Shown in pieces: positions 9,596 to 20,464 of a stretch of 64,000 nucleotides of DNA (the stretch's first letter is position 1; the number at the start of each line of letters is the position of its first letter). The notes under the pieces were generated by a model, which was not told the origin of the DNA, searched no databases, and was given only the letters and a program-made list of their open reading frames with translations. This stretch comes from Lachancea dasiensis (Eukaryota > Ascomycota > Saccharomycetes > Saccharomycetales > Saccharomycetaceae). The translations under genes and the position numbers were made by a program. The DNA is taken from positions 816,467 to 880,466 of the forward strand of contig LT598459.1 in NCBI GenBank assembly GCA_900074725.1, written 5' to 3'.

Positions 9596-10317
9596 TGTCG
9601 TAGATTGAACTGTCTAAGTGGTAACAAAACTATTGCATATATCTTTCATTCTGCAGGCAGTAGCCTCCCATTAGCCAACAGACGTGTCCTGTGGTCGAAA
9701 GATTAAGATACGCAGTTCGTCTAACGTTATTCGTCCCTGTGATAAAATGCGCACTACAATCTAAGCGTTGCAAAAATAATGAATCGGCCGGTAGGCTAAT
9801 CATACAGGTGAACTCAATTGCATACTTCTACTCTTTGTCGTTGGCTGAACGTTTACCCCGCTCACATCGCTGAATTTCGGCAAAAAAACAACACAAAGAA
9901 GGCCGGAAAGAATCCGATACAAACTCCTAATATACAAGGCTTCTCTGTCTCTAGATAGTTCAATTCATCGAATAAATAGTCATCCGGTCGCATACAAGTA
10001 TATACCGCGGTTTTCCAAGGTTCAAAATCAACCGTATTATGTGATTTTTTGGCTTTTTGGTCCTCATCGCTAGATGGCCTGGAAAATTTTTAAAATCGAT
10101 GCTAACAGATACAATACCCACTTGTCAGCTACGAGCAAGATAAATTCGACTGTCAACGAATCCAATCGTGTATTGCGTAGCTTAACTGTCATTGAACGGT
10201 AAGCGCTAGCAATTAGAGTTGGAATAGAATTGGGAAGTGTTTTCTGGCGGAAGGTCCCATTGAGCGATCTTTTTTATTGATAGAAACATTTCGGTCGGAA
10301 ACATAGTCTTGAGGAAG
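9596..10317. other. Intergenic region between RPT6 and eIF4G genes
   Basis: It holds the RPT6 3' end and the eIF4G promoter and leader. The only distinct signals are the PAC and RRPE-like motifs listed separately. No gene is seen; a 60-codon frame at 9691-9873 has no support. Confidence 0.7.
10063..10091 (-). promoter_or_regulatory. PAC plus RRPE-like motif pair upstream of eIF4G
   Basis: GCGATGAG (PAC core, read on the minus strand at 10063-10070) lies 12 bp from GAAAATTTTT (10082-10091), close to the RRPE consensus. The pair is typical of yeast ribosome-biogenesis promoters (Dot6/Tod6 and Stb3 sites). It sits about 230-255 bp upstream of the eIF4G ATG. Confidence 0.6.
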
Positions 10318-13300
10318 ATGAGTGAGCAGCAAGAGACACCTGCCAGCTCTGAGGCTCAGCAGCAACAGCCAAGAGTCCCGCGTGCGAACAGCGCTGGTTC
10401 TAGGTCTGCCAACTCGAAGGGCCCCAGATCAAATCAAAAACCATACAACGGGAACCAAACATCGCACTCCGGTAATAGCCACAGGTACAACAAGAACAGT
10501 GGTCATTACAAGAACAATCGTACGAATGTCGGAAATAACAGTAATAGCAATAATGGCGCCGGTATGCCTAACATGCAATGGGGTTACGGATCTTACAACA
10601 TGACAGGCCAACCTCAGTTCTACCCTTCTTACGGTTACGGTTATATGCCTGCTATGGCTGCTCAGGGTTACAATCCTGCGGCTGCTGCAGCAGCCGCTGC
10701 CGCCGCCGCCGGTCAAAGTCATCCAGGCTCCGTTTCTCCAGCGGATGTAAATGCTGCCACACCTTTGGCCACCAGCAACACGCCTGTAGCTAAAAAAATT
10801 GAGATCACGAACAGATCAGGCGAACAAGTCGATCTTAACGCAATTCACAGTCAGCATATGTCCGGCATGGCCGCACCTCTTTCAGCCTCTCAATCGCCGT
10901 CGAAGGACACGCCGGTCGCTTCGGTCAGTGCTTCGCCTGAAGTCAGCACTTCAAATAAGTCTGCTCCAGAAGCTTCTTCTGATGAATCGAAGGAGCCATC
11001 TGCTGATGAGCTCTTGAAAATGAGCTTCTTGGAACAAGTCCGCTTGAGAAAAGCGATGCGTGCACAGAAAAAATCGGACGACGCTCCCCAAACTGCTGCC
11101 GTCGCTGCCACAGAAGATGTTCCAGAAACTCCAAAATCTACATCTGTCAAGACCGAACAGATATCAAGTAAGGAAACTGGTAATGCTACTGAACTTACTT
11201 CTGACGGTATTCCAGTTGCGGAAACAAACCAAGAGCCTGTGACGGAGGGAACCCCTGAGGAGCATAATGTTGTTGAAGAAGAAGTTCCGGTGACTGATGA
11301 TACTACCCAACCTGTTAAGGAAACTGCTGAAACTGTTCAACCTTCGAAACCTTTGACTTTCGCCGAGAAACTGCGTTTGAAAAACAAGATTCCAGCCAAA
11401 ACCGAACCCGTTGAGAATCAAGTTGACTCAACTCCTGTCGATGCAGACACTAAGGTTGATGCCGGCAATTCCAAGCCCGAGGAAGAACCCGAAGAAGAGT
11501 CTGGGAAAGGACCAGAAGAAGTGTCAAAAGAAGATACGAAACTTCCTTCCGAAGGTCTCGCTTCAACTGACATTGAACATAACGAGATTAATTTGGAAAC
11601 CACGTCTGGAAAAGAAGAGGCCACTGGGGTGGAACTTGAAGATGAGACGAAGGATGATGCTTCTGTTGACGCTGAAACTACCGCTGAGGAAGCCAAGAAT
11701 CCAGATGAAGACGAAGATACCGATGTTGATGATGGCAGATTGACCATGACCGAACTTTTGAGTAAATTGGACCAAATTCCTGCTGTGGAAGACATTTATT
11801 CTTTTGATTACCCCGAAGGTATTGAGGCTCCAGATGCTAGACACAAGAAATCCAAAGTTAAGTATACTTACGGTCCAACCTTTCTGCTCCAGTTTCAGGA
11901 GAAAGTTAATGTTCGTACAGATGCTGAGTGGAAGAAAAACGTGGCCTCTAAAATTGTTATTCCACCAGGCACAGTGAGACAAGGTAACAGGGCGAGAGGA
12001 GATTCTAAGTTTGGTCAAGGAGTCAACTTCAAGAAGAGTGGTTCTATGAGAGGCATGGAAGGAAGATCTAACTCTAGATCCAATTCGAAGAGAAAATCAA
12101 AGAGAATGGGTGATGACAGAAAGTCGAACAGAGCCTACACTTCCAGAAAAGATCGCGAAAAGATGGCCGAAGAGGAAGCTCAGAAGGCCCTGGAGGAGGC
12201 AGCCCCACTCGTTCCTAGTGCAAACAGATGGGTGCCAAAGTCCAAACAGAAGAAGACCGAAAAGAAGTTTGCTCCTGACGGTGTAACGGAATTGATCGAA
12301 AAGGACGAAGCCGAAAGAAAGATGAAGTCTTTACTAAATAAATTGACTCTTGAGAAATTCGACTTGATCTCCGAAGATATCATAAAGATCGCCGATCAAT
12401 CTAAGTGGGAAACTGATTGTGTTACCCTCAAAGTGGTCATTGAACAGATTTTCTTGAAGGCGTGTGACGAACCACATTGGTCATCCATGTATGCGCAGCT
12501 TTGCGGCAAAGTTGTCAAAGACATGGACCCTGAAATCAAAGAAGAGGGAAATGACGGCAAGACTGGCCCTAAGTTGGTGCTACATTATCTAGTCGACAGG
12601 TGTCATGCTGAGTTTCAAAAGGGCTGGAGCGACAAACTTCCTACAAAGGAGGATGGTTCCCCTCTAGAACCTGAAATGATGTCTGATGAGTATTATCAGA
12701 TGGCTGCCGCTAAGAGAAGAGGGTTAGGTCTGGTGAGACTCATTGGTTTCCTATATCGTTCGCATCTATTAACAGCCAAGATGATGTTTGAATGTTTCCG
12801 GAGATTAATGAAGGATTTGTCTGATAGTCCTAGTGAAGAAACTTTGGAGTCAGTATTGGAGCTCTTGAGTACTGTTGGTGAGCAATTTGAAGATGATCGC
12901 CTCGTTCAGCCAAGTGGCTCCCTCGAAGGCTCCACGGTATTGGACCAATTGTTCTACATGCTGGACAAGGTGACAGAAACGAGTGACATCTCGAGTAGGA
13001 TCAAGTTCAAGTTAATAGATATGAAGGAACTGAGAGAGGTGAAGAACTGGAACAATGCCAAGAGGGACGAAGGCCCCAAGACCATACAGCAAATCCATGA
13101 GGAAGAGGCAGCCAAGAAAGCCTTAGAGGAAAGGGAACGTAAATTCAGAGGTAGTTCAAGATCTGGCTCTAGGAGAACGAACTCCAACACATCAATGGGC
13201 AACAGAAGTAACTCAAGAAGAGAACCTGCTCCTGTATCCAAGGACAGTTTTATTGCCACGCGCTCGTCCTCATTGAGACACGTTCAAGGTGCCAGTAAAG

Positions 13301-13377
13301 AGGAAACACCCCAGCAAAAAACAGCTGTCAATATGTTTGATGCTTTAATGGGCGCCGAATCTGATGATGATGAATGA
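10318..13377 (+). CDS. TIF4631/TIF4632: Translation initiation factor eIF4G
   Basis: A 1019-residue scaffold of the cap-binding complex; S. cerevisiae eIF4G1/2 are 952 and 914 residues. The N-terminus is Asn/Gly/Tyr-rich and disordered with an 11-residue Ala run at 121-131. A long acidic region follows, then the eIF4E-binding motif YGPTFLL at 518-524 (YxxxxLL). An RS/RK-rich RNA-binding linker comes next (about 560-620), then the MIF4G domain (about 660-900), which binds eIF4A, and a Ser/Arg-rich tail. S. cerevisiae has two duplicates, TIF4631 (beside GTR2) and TIF4632 (beside RPT6 and TYW3); this gene has both sets of neighbours, so it represents the unduplicated ancestor. The frame is open upstream to a TTG at 10309, but the first ATG is at 10318. 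Confidence 0.97.
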   Translation: MSEQQETPASSEAQQQQPRVPRANSAGSRSANSKGPRSNQKPYNGNQTSHSGNSHRYNKNSGHYKNNRTNVGNNSNSNNGAGMPNMQWGYGSYNMTGQPQFYPSYGYGYMPAMAAQGYNPAAAAAAAAAAAGQSHPGSVSPADVNAATPLATSNTPVAKKIEITNRSGEQVDLNAIHSQHMSGMAAPLSASQSPSKDTPVASVSASPEVSTSNKSAPEASSDESKEPSADELLKMSFLEQVRLRKAMRAQKKSDDAPQTAAVAATEDVPETPKSTSVKTEQISSKETGNATELTSDGIPVAETNQEPVTEGTPEEHNVVEEEVPVTDDTTQPVKETAETVQPSKPLTFAEKLRLKNKIPAKTEPVENQVDSTPVDADTKVDAGNSKPEEEPEEESGKGPEEVSKEDTKLPSEGLASTDIEHNEINLETTSGKEEATGVELEDETKDDASVDAETTAEEAKNPDEDEDTDVDDGRLTMTELLSKLDQIPAVEDIYSFDYPEGIEAPDARHKKSKVKYTYGPTFLLQFQEKVNVRTDAEWKKNVASKIVIPPGTVRQGNRARGDSKFGQGVNFKKSGSMRGMEGRSNSRSNSKRKSKRMGDDRKSNRAYTSRKDREKMAEEEAQKALEEAAPLVPSANRWVPKSKQKKTEKKFAPDGVTELIEKDEAERKMKSLLNKLTLEKFDLISEDIIKIADQSKWETDCVTLKVVIEQIFLKACDEPHWSSMYAQLCGKVVKDMDPEIKEEGNDGKTGPKLVLHYLVDRCHAEFQKGWSDKLPTKEDGSPLEPEMMSDEYYQMAAAKRRGLGLVRLIGFLYRSHLLTAKMMFECFRRLMKDLSDSPSEETLESVLELLSTVGEQFEDDRLVQPSGSLEGSTVLDQLFYMLDKVTETSDISSRIKFKLIDMKELREVKNWNNAKRDEGPKTIQQIHEEEAAKKALEERERKFRGSSRSGSRRTNSNTSMGNRSNSRREPAPVSKDSFIATRSSSLRHVQGASKEETPQQKTAVNMFDALMGAESDDDE

Positions 13378-13709
13378 ACGTAATCGTCAGTATTTTTCTC
13401 TTGAAAATAAATTTCACGAACTTCTGTCGTGGTTCTGACACGTCATGACAACCTATCTCCACAACTTCCTCACTGACCTTAACTAAATTTAATGGACAAC
13501 AAACAGCATTTCTGTACATTTAGCGTGACTCAATTTATCTGAGATACAATTCAAATCTTACCAACTAACCTAAAAGGGCCCAATTCCAACCCATTCGTGG
13601 CATACTTACGCATTTCGCTTTATCTTAAGGAATAATGTAAACTAGCTTGATAATTCAACTACTATTCTGTAATGTTTATACCACACATCATGAGAAACAA
13701 TCACTTGTA
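13378..13709. other. Convergent 3' intergenic region
   Basis: Separates the 3' ends of the eIF4G and TYW3 genes. AT-rich; only 3' UTR and polyadenylation signals are expected. I see nothing else. Confidence 0.7.
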
Positions 13710-14489
13710 TTACGATGCCTGCTGTTGACGAAGAAGGCCCTCCCGACGCTTTCTCTGGCGACGCTCCTCTTTGCTTTCGGCAGGTTGCTTGTCTACCGAT
13801 CCTTGTTCACTGATGGTAATTACCTGACTGTCGATCTTTTTTAACAGCTCTTGCATCTTTCTGGCATTTTCATTGTATTTTGCTAGCGTCATTTCATCTA
13901 TCAATTTGATGTAAGCTGGGCTAACAAAAAACCTGAGTTCTCTAGTTTCTTGGTCAAGATAGCCTATAGGCACATCAAGCTTGATGTTTATCCGGACTGC
14001 AACGATGTTGTTGCTGCCGATTCCACTCTCTCGGAAACCGCATGACATTGCAGTATTGAAGAGCTGACTGGCTATATGGAAACTCCGGCATTTCACATGA
14101 AGAATAAATGGCTCAAATTTGTACAGAATCAATCTTGACGTCGGATCCAATTGCGAATTATCGGGTTCCGATACCCAATGTATCGGTTCACTAAGTCGCT
14201 GAATCCAATTACGGACTTCGTTTTGGTTGTGAGAGACAAAGAGCCATTTCCCACCCTCACCTTTCCCTCCCGACTTTAATACCTCATTGTGAAGTTTTTG
14301 ACCCTCAACAAACACACTTAGTCGGCCGGAGCACGAAGAAGTCGTCACCATATCTGCGTGAGAGTTTATTAAATTCATTATCGGCCAACATAGCTCATCA
14401 ATGGTTCCTTTAGGTGACAAGTCTAGGCTATCACTCTGGATCTCTGACAGTATATGCTGTTTCTTTTGGTCGAAAGCATTTTGAGACAT
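13710..14489 (-). CDS. TYW3: tRNA wybutosine-synthesising protein Tyw3
   Basis: A 259-residue protein (S. cerevisiae Tyw3 is 273). It performs the N4-methylation step in making wybutosine at position 37 of tRNA-Phe, which protects reading frame. Recognisable parts are the N-terminal FDQKKQHIL, the metal/substrate core TTSSCSGRLSVF at about residues 51-62, a segment with KWLFVSHNQ, and a central ILHVKCRSFHIAS leading to a GFRESGIGS motif. The C-terminus is basic and rich in charged residues. It is divergent from GTR2. In S. cerevisiae it is YGL050W next to TIF4632, matching its place here. Confidence 0.95.
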   Translation of the reverse strand: MSQNAFDQKKQHILSEIQSDSLDLSPKGTIDELCWPIMNLINSHADMVTTSSCSGRLSVFVEGQKLHNEVLKSGGKGEGGKWLFVSHNQNEVRNWIQRLSEPIHWVSEPDNSQLDPTSRLILYKFEPFILHVKCRSFHIASQLFNTAMSCGFRESGIGSNNIVAVRINIKLDVPIGYLDQETRELRFFVSPAYIKLIDEMTLAKYNENARKMQELLKKIDSQVITISEQGSVDKQPAESKEERRQRKRREGLLRQQQAS

Positions 14490-14865
14490 TTTAGTGTGAC
14501 CAGAGGTCGTCTCGTATTGGCCGTGTCAAAAGGTGTTCGAGAATGATAGGCGATGAGCTTTAATTTTCACTGGTGGGATGCTCTGAACATCTAAAAAACA
14601 AAGAATTCAAAGTAGAACGAAAAAACCTTATTTCAGCCACGCGATAGATACCAGTCAGCATTTTGTTGATGATATGAAAATGCGGACGATTGCGAAGTCA
14701 GTTCTATATTCGTTTTGCTAGGTTTTGCTCAGGGAAGCGTCCTGTCGCCCTTCGTCGCTAGTTATCTTTAAGCCCATTCAATATCGTTAATTAGAAAGCT
14801 AAACGATTAACGATCGATCGGCACTCCCAAAAACCCGAGCTAAGATATCAACTCACCAGTCGACA
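14490..14865. other. Divergent promoter region TYW3/GTR2
   Basis: A 376-bp region between two divergent starts. I see no named regulatory site and no open frame of interest. Confidence 0.65.
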
Positions 14866-15936
14866 ATGAACTCCGAAGATAGCAATTCAAAAGCCACCAT
14901 CTTATTGATGGGTCTAAGAAGGTTAGTTAGTTATTGTTCCCTTTTCACGTAGCCCTCCAACCTGGTTAATACTAACACCATCATTTCACTTTGCAGAGGT
15001 GGTAAATCTTCTATTTGCAAAGTTGTTTTCCACAATATGCAACCTTTGGACACTCTTTATCTGGAATCAACTTCAAATCCGACGACGGAGCATTTTTCAA
15101 CACTTATTGACCTCGCAGTGATGGAGCTTCCGGGTCAGCTGAATTATTTCGAGCCAAACTATGACTCTGAACGTCTATTTAAGAGCGTAGGGGCCCTGGT
15201 GTATGTTATAGATTCCCAGGACGAGTACATGAATGCCTTGACAAATTTTGCCATAATTGTGGAGTACGCGTACAGGGTGAACCCGGATATCAATATCGAG
15301 GTACTCATACACAAGGTTGATGGACTGAGCGAGGACTTCAAGGTAGAAACGCAGCGTGATATTATGCAGCGTACCGGAGAGGAACTACTGGAGTTGGGGC
15401 TTGATGGTGTACAGGTGAGCTTTTATCTCACGTCAATCTTTGACCATTCCATCTACGAGGCGTTTTCCCGCATAGTCCAGAAACTGATTCCAGAATTGCC
15501 GTTTTTAGAGAATATGCTGGATAATTTGGTTCAACATTCAAAGATTGAAAAATGTTTCTTGTTTGACATCAACTCAAAAATTTATGTTTCAACGGACTCT
15601 TCTCCCGTGGATATCGTGATGTATGAAACTTGCGCCGAGTTTGTTGATGTCACCATTGACCTTCACGATCTCTATAAGGTTCAAAATATTTCCGATAGCG
15701 TCACAAGGCCGCAAAGAGAAATCAAGAGCTCCTCTGCATTGAATAACGGAATTGTGATTTATCTGCGCCAGATGATACGCGGTTTAGCACTGGTTGCATT
15801 GATTAGGCCTGATGATACAGACGTTGAAAGCTGCCTCACCGTTGTAGACTACAACGTAGATATTTTCAAAAAAGGCTTGGAGCAAGTTTGGGCACACACT
15901 AGAATTAAGCCTCTGGAGGCCAAAGGAAGCAAGTAG
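14866..15936 (+). CDS. GTR2: Rag GTPase Gtr2 (spliced)
   Basis: Exons 14866-14921 and 14997-15936 encode 331 residues (S. cerevisiae Gtr2 is 341). Gtr2 is the RagC/D-type small GTPase that pairs with Gtr1 on the vacuole within the EGO complex and controls TORC1 in response to amino acids. Splicing joins MGLRR to GGKSSICK and restores the P-loop, which no single frame contains. Downstream are VMELPGQ (switch region), VIDSQDEY, HKVDG (the G4 motif variant of this family) and the C-terminal roadblock domain used for dimerisation. The near-identity with S. cerevisiae across the core is high. Without the intron the first in-frame ATG would be 15037, losing the P-loop. Confidence 0.96.
14922..14996 (+). 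other. Spliceosomal intron of GTR2
   Basis: A 75-nt intron with donor GTTAGT, consensus branch site TACTAAC at 14970-14976 and acceptor TTTGCAG ending at 14996. Removing it joins AG to A within an Arg codon and recreates the conserved P-loop. As I recall, S. cerevisiae GTR2 has no intron. Confidence 0.93.
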
Positions 15937-16440
15937 TGAGTGTGTCGTGTGAATGGAACTGCAGAAGGAAGCGCTGGCAGCGCAAGTACCACCGTCAACG
16001 GAACTCAAGAGCGATGCTAATCTCTGAAAACGACCAACAGTTGTCATCGTGCTATGGTAATTCAGGTGACTTCTACCTTTTGTCGTATATCCACGGCGGG
16101 TACGACAAGTCCAGGATTACACCACCGTTTTTAACGCTCCCAATATGCTTGAAGCTTGGCAGGTGGCGTCCAGGCTAAACGTGGAAAATACCCTTCAAGT
16201 TAGCTCATGTCGGAGCAGAGACGAGTATTTTTTTGCAAACCTAAAACAGATAAACCTGGTCGAATTAGATGTGAAGTCTCTCAATCAGCTAGCTAAAAGC
16301 ATAGGTCCAAATTTAATTCAAAATATTATACATTTGTTGAGGGTACTTTGATTGCCAGTAAATAGAACTCAGTAAAACACTATTATCATGTTGTTGTGAT
16401 GCGTTAAGGTCAGTACTGCAAAAAAAATACTGACAAAAAA
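15937..16440. other. Intergenic region after GTR2
   Basis: Contains a stop-free stretch on the plus strand from 16070 to 16351 (93 codons, first ATG at 16145) with protein-like composition but no recognisable family. It is probably chance or a relic (see findings). Otherwise nothing is seen. Confidence 0.5.
16435..16440 (-). terminator. Pol III terminator of tRNA-Arg
   Basis: On the minus strand six T residues follow the last tRNA base directly. Confidence 0.85.
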
Positions 16441-16512
16441 CACTCACGGTGGGGGTCGAACCCACAATCTTCTGATTAGAAGTCAGACGCGTTGCCATTA
16501 CGCCACGCAAGC
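16441..16512 (-). tRNA. tRNA-Arg (anticodon TCT)
   Basis: A 72-nt cloverleaf on the minus strand. It starts GCTTGCG and ends CGTGAGT plus discriminator G. The anticodon stem TCTGA/TCAGA encloses CTTCTAA with anticodon TCT, and the T loop is GGTTCGACCCC. There is no intron. It closely matches yeast tRNA-Arg(UCU). Confidence 0.96.
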
Positions 16513-18295
16513 GATCACTATCTTTAAATGTTAATTTCACGTAAATAATGTTCAAGACTATCACGTGGTTGATTATGTCGTTAAGCGTTCTCTAATTTGT
16601 TAATGGCACTCAGTCAAACGTAGCTCCTATACAGGGATTTGGCTCTTCACATTGTTTGGTGATTTTGGTGAGTACTATTACTACGGCTTGTAACGGCTGT
16701 TTTTAATTTTGAGACCGCCGCAGTTTGAAAAAAACCCTTCCCTTTCGTTTTAAGAAAAGCTTGGCTTCGGCGTGCTAAGGCTTATTATTACTTGTTATTC
16801 AGTTGCAGACCCTGGATTTAGATAAGGTAATTAGATAGTCCAAATCGCGGCAAAATAAATAAGAATTCTTGAAGCGTGGCATGTAAGGAAAATAAGAGAC
16901 TCGGTTAGGGTACAAAAGATTCAAAAGATTCAAACTTTGCCTACTTGAACAAGATGTCATCATGGAAAATGGGGCGCCCATTATTTCCCATTTCCATCTT
17001 GTCTAAGACTCAGGAAACCTAAAATGAGTATTTGCCAATCTAAGCTCGACTGACTGTTGAGCCCGCTTGTAAACCCTTGATCACCAGTGTGGCTTACCTT
17101 GAAGTTTTGTCTGTGTCACTCTATGATACGGAACTACGCACGTTTGGGCTTTTTGCACAAAGATCTCAGAGATTATAAGCTGACTCGAATGTGAAATTGT
17201 GCGTTCGAAACAATAAATGAGTAAATAAGACGAACACCTTTCCGACGAGCACATATACGGCTGGTTGAGGGGGGATCTATAGACAACCTATAGTACGGTA
17301 AGCCAGGGGAAGGAGGGATTGAAATGGTAGCGAAAAAACAGCTTAGCCACGAATTCGCCATAATATTTGAGTCTCTAGTTTAAGTATCTTAAAAACTATC
17401 ACAACCCCGATTGACGAGCTAATGTGGCTTCATAATTGCTAACTTAGATTTTTTCTCGCTTGTCACTGTAGCTACCTCCTTCTAGAGCTCTTCTCCGTCG
17501 TTGTCCCATCGATTGGCCATCTCCACGCTCTCTCTTCAACACACGTCACTCGCAATTGAAGTTAGAGCGAGGAAAGAAATATATAACGAGACCCGCAAGT
17601 CAGGAAAAGCAGAAAGGACGGGTCTAGAAAGATGTAAGCGAGTTGTGTATTGTAATGATGTTGGAAATGATGTGAATAAACTGATGGTGATGTGCGTCTA
17701 ATCGCATAATCAGCGTCAGTAAATATGTGACACAGTGGTACAGAATGATAGTACACAACCGAGGCCATACAAATAGAGCTACAAGCTAAGACAAACCGAA
17801 GAGAACAACTATTGTCCAATGGGATTGGCCATTGATAAGTTATCGGTAGTGTACGGCATTGAAGTCGTAATCCTTGGGCAATAGAATGATCTAGAATTGG
17901 TGATTAATAAATATGTTGACCAGAGTCACCAAGTGAGAATTGTATAAATACCAGGCTTTTGTTCAGGTAACTGAACCAACTCTAATGCCTAAAATAATCA
18001 CGGAGAGATAAGTAGAATTCCCTAGATCCAAGTTACTCATCTTACAATGACTATGTCCGACTTACAAGACAAATTTAGTAAGCTTTCTACTGATGAATCA
18101 GATTCGCCTCAATAACTACGAAGATTAGATTTAGAGAAGGTTAGTCCGCATCCAATGCCAATAAAGTCTACTGGCTCCGTAGTCTGTCAGGTGCATTTAT
18201 TGTTTGAGTTATCGTTGTGATAATTGTTCATGACATCCACTAACTTTCTTGCTATCCTCAAAACCCACCATTAGCATGGACTTTTCATCAAATAC
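16513..18295. other. Intergenic region of 1.8 kb between two tRNA genes
   Basis: No protein gene is seen; frames reach only 60-85 codons and overlap each other. A stretch around 17905-18120 has features reminiscent of an LTR-retrotransposon fossil (see findings). DNA between tRNA genes is a usual resting place for such remains in yeasts. Confidence 0.55.
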
Positions 18296-18401
18296 GAGAG
18301 TTTGGCCGAGTGGTTAAGGCGTCAGATTTAGGCTTAGCTTTCACAATAAGTCAGATTCTCTGATATCTTCGGATGCGCGGGTTCGAATCCCGTAGCTCTC
18401 A
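18296..18401 (+). tRNA. tRNA-Leu (anticodon TAG), intron-containing
   Basis: The acceptor stem GAGAGTT pairs with AGCTCTC, discriminator A. The D-arm GGCCGAGTGG and a long variable arm are typical of Leu tRNAs. The anticodon stem TCAGA/TCTGA carries TAG at 18329-18331. A 25-nt intron (18333-18357) lies one base after the anticodon, the universal position for yeast tRNA introns, and contains bases able to pair with the anticodon region. Confidence 0.95.
18333..18357 (+). other. tRNA-Leu intron
   Basis: 25 nt between position 37 (G at 18332) and position 38 (C at 18358), to be removed by the tRNA splicing endonuclease. Its removal gives a canonical 7-base anticodon loop. Confidence 0.9.
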
Positions 18402-18406
18402 TTTAT

Positions 18407-18412
18407 TTTTTG
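18407..18412 (+). terminator. Pol III terminator of tRNA-Leu
   Basis: A T6 run a few bases after the tRNA end, within TTTATTTTTTGG. Confidence 0.8.
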
Positions 18413-18811
18413 GTTCATTTGGGGAAACTGGATTACTCTTTTGGGCGACTGAATCAAATAGGAAGTTTCAAGGCACATGTGAGATTACTTCATACAGTTC
18501 TCGAGCCATTGGGTGATGAGCACATGCAACCTTTCTGTGAAATGCCACAATTGTGATGTTCACAGACTAACAGACATTGTGCGTGACATGTCTTCATAGT
18601 AAATTAATGCTCATTGTATTTAGAACTGAGGTACACCCCGGTGGTGGAGACCAAGTGGAATGATCCGTTCCGGAAGCCTGGCAGTCCACATGAAAAGGTT
18701 GCTGTTCAGAGAGAAGCGTAGAGTATTGTCGCACAAGAAGTCAGCAAATTGAGCGTTGAACACCTGGGCAGTGGCATCGAGGTCAGCAGAGAGAAGCCAG
18801 ACTAAAATCAA

Positions 18812-18819
18812 CCACAGTT
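18812..18819 (-). promoter_or_regulatory. Candidate Met31/Met32 site upstream of MET17
   Basis: AACTGTGG on the minus strand contains the CTGTGG core recognised by Met31/Met32, zinc-finger factors that recruit Met4. It lies about 175 bp upstream of the MET17 start. Confidence 0.55.
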
Positions 18820-18892
18820 CCCACAAAGAGTACGTCGGAGACTTCTTTCCGCACATTGTGCAAGGCAGGAAGATCAAGAACGTTCGATGACC

Positions 18893-18900
18893 TATAAAAG
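18893..18900 (+). promoter_or_regulatory. TATA box of MET17
   Basis: TATAAAAG, 93 bp upstream of the ATG, fits the strong inducible promoter expected for a sulfur-regulated gene. Confidence 0.7.
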
Positions 18901-18971
18901 GGCTCAAGTTGGGTGTCAAAGCTGGGCCTAGGATAAGGATACTCAAGGGTTTGCTGCTATAATCAACTTAA

Positions 18972-20324
<1,353 letters not shown>

Positions 20325-20464
20325 AATTCCCGTCCATCAATCAGGACAAGAACCCTTACTTACGACTGTAGATAATCTTTACTTTAATGAAAATCCGAGG
20401 AAAAAAATGTGTGTTCGAGCTTTAAGAGAAATACTATTACTATACATTGGTAGATACTTATTTA

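Noticed and set aside
18620-18946. 108-codon minus-strand frame in the MET17 promoter
   Set aside because: It covers the Met31/32-type site and TATA box, and its product resembles no family.
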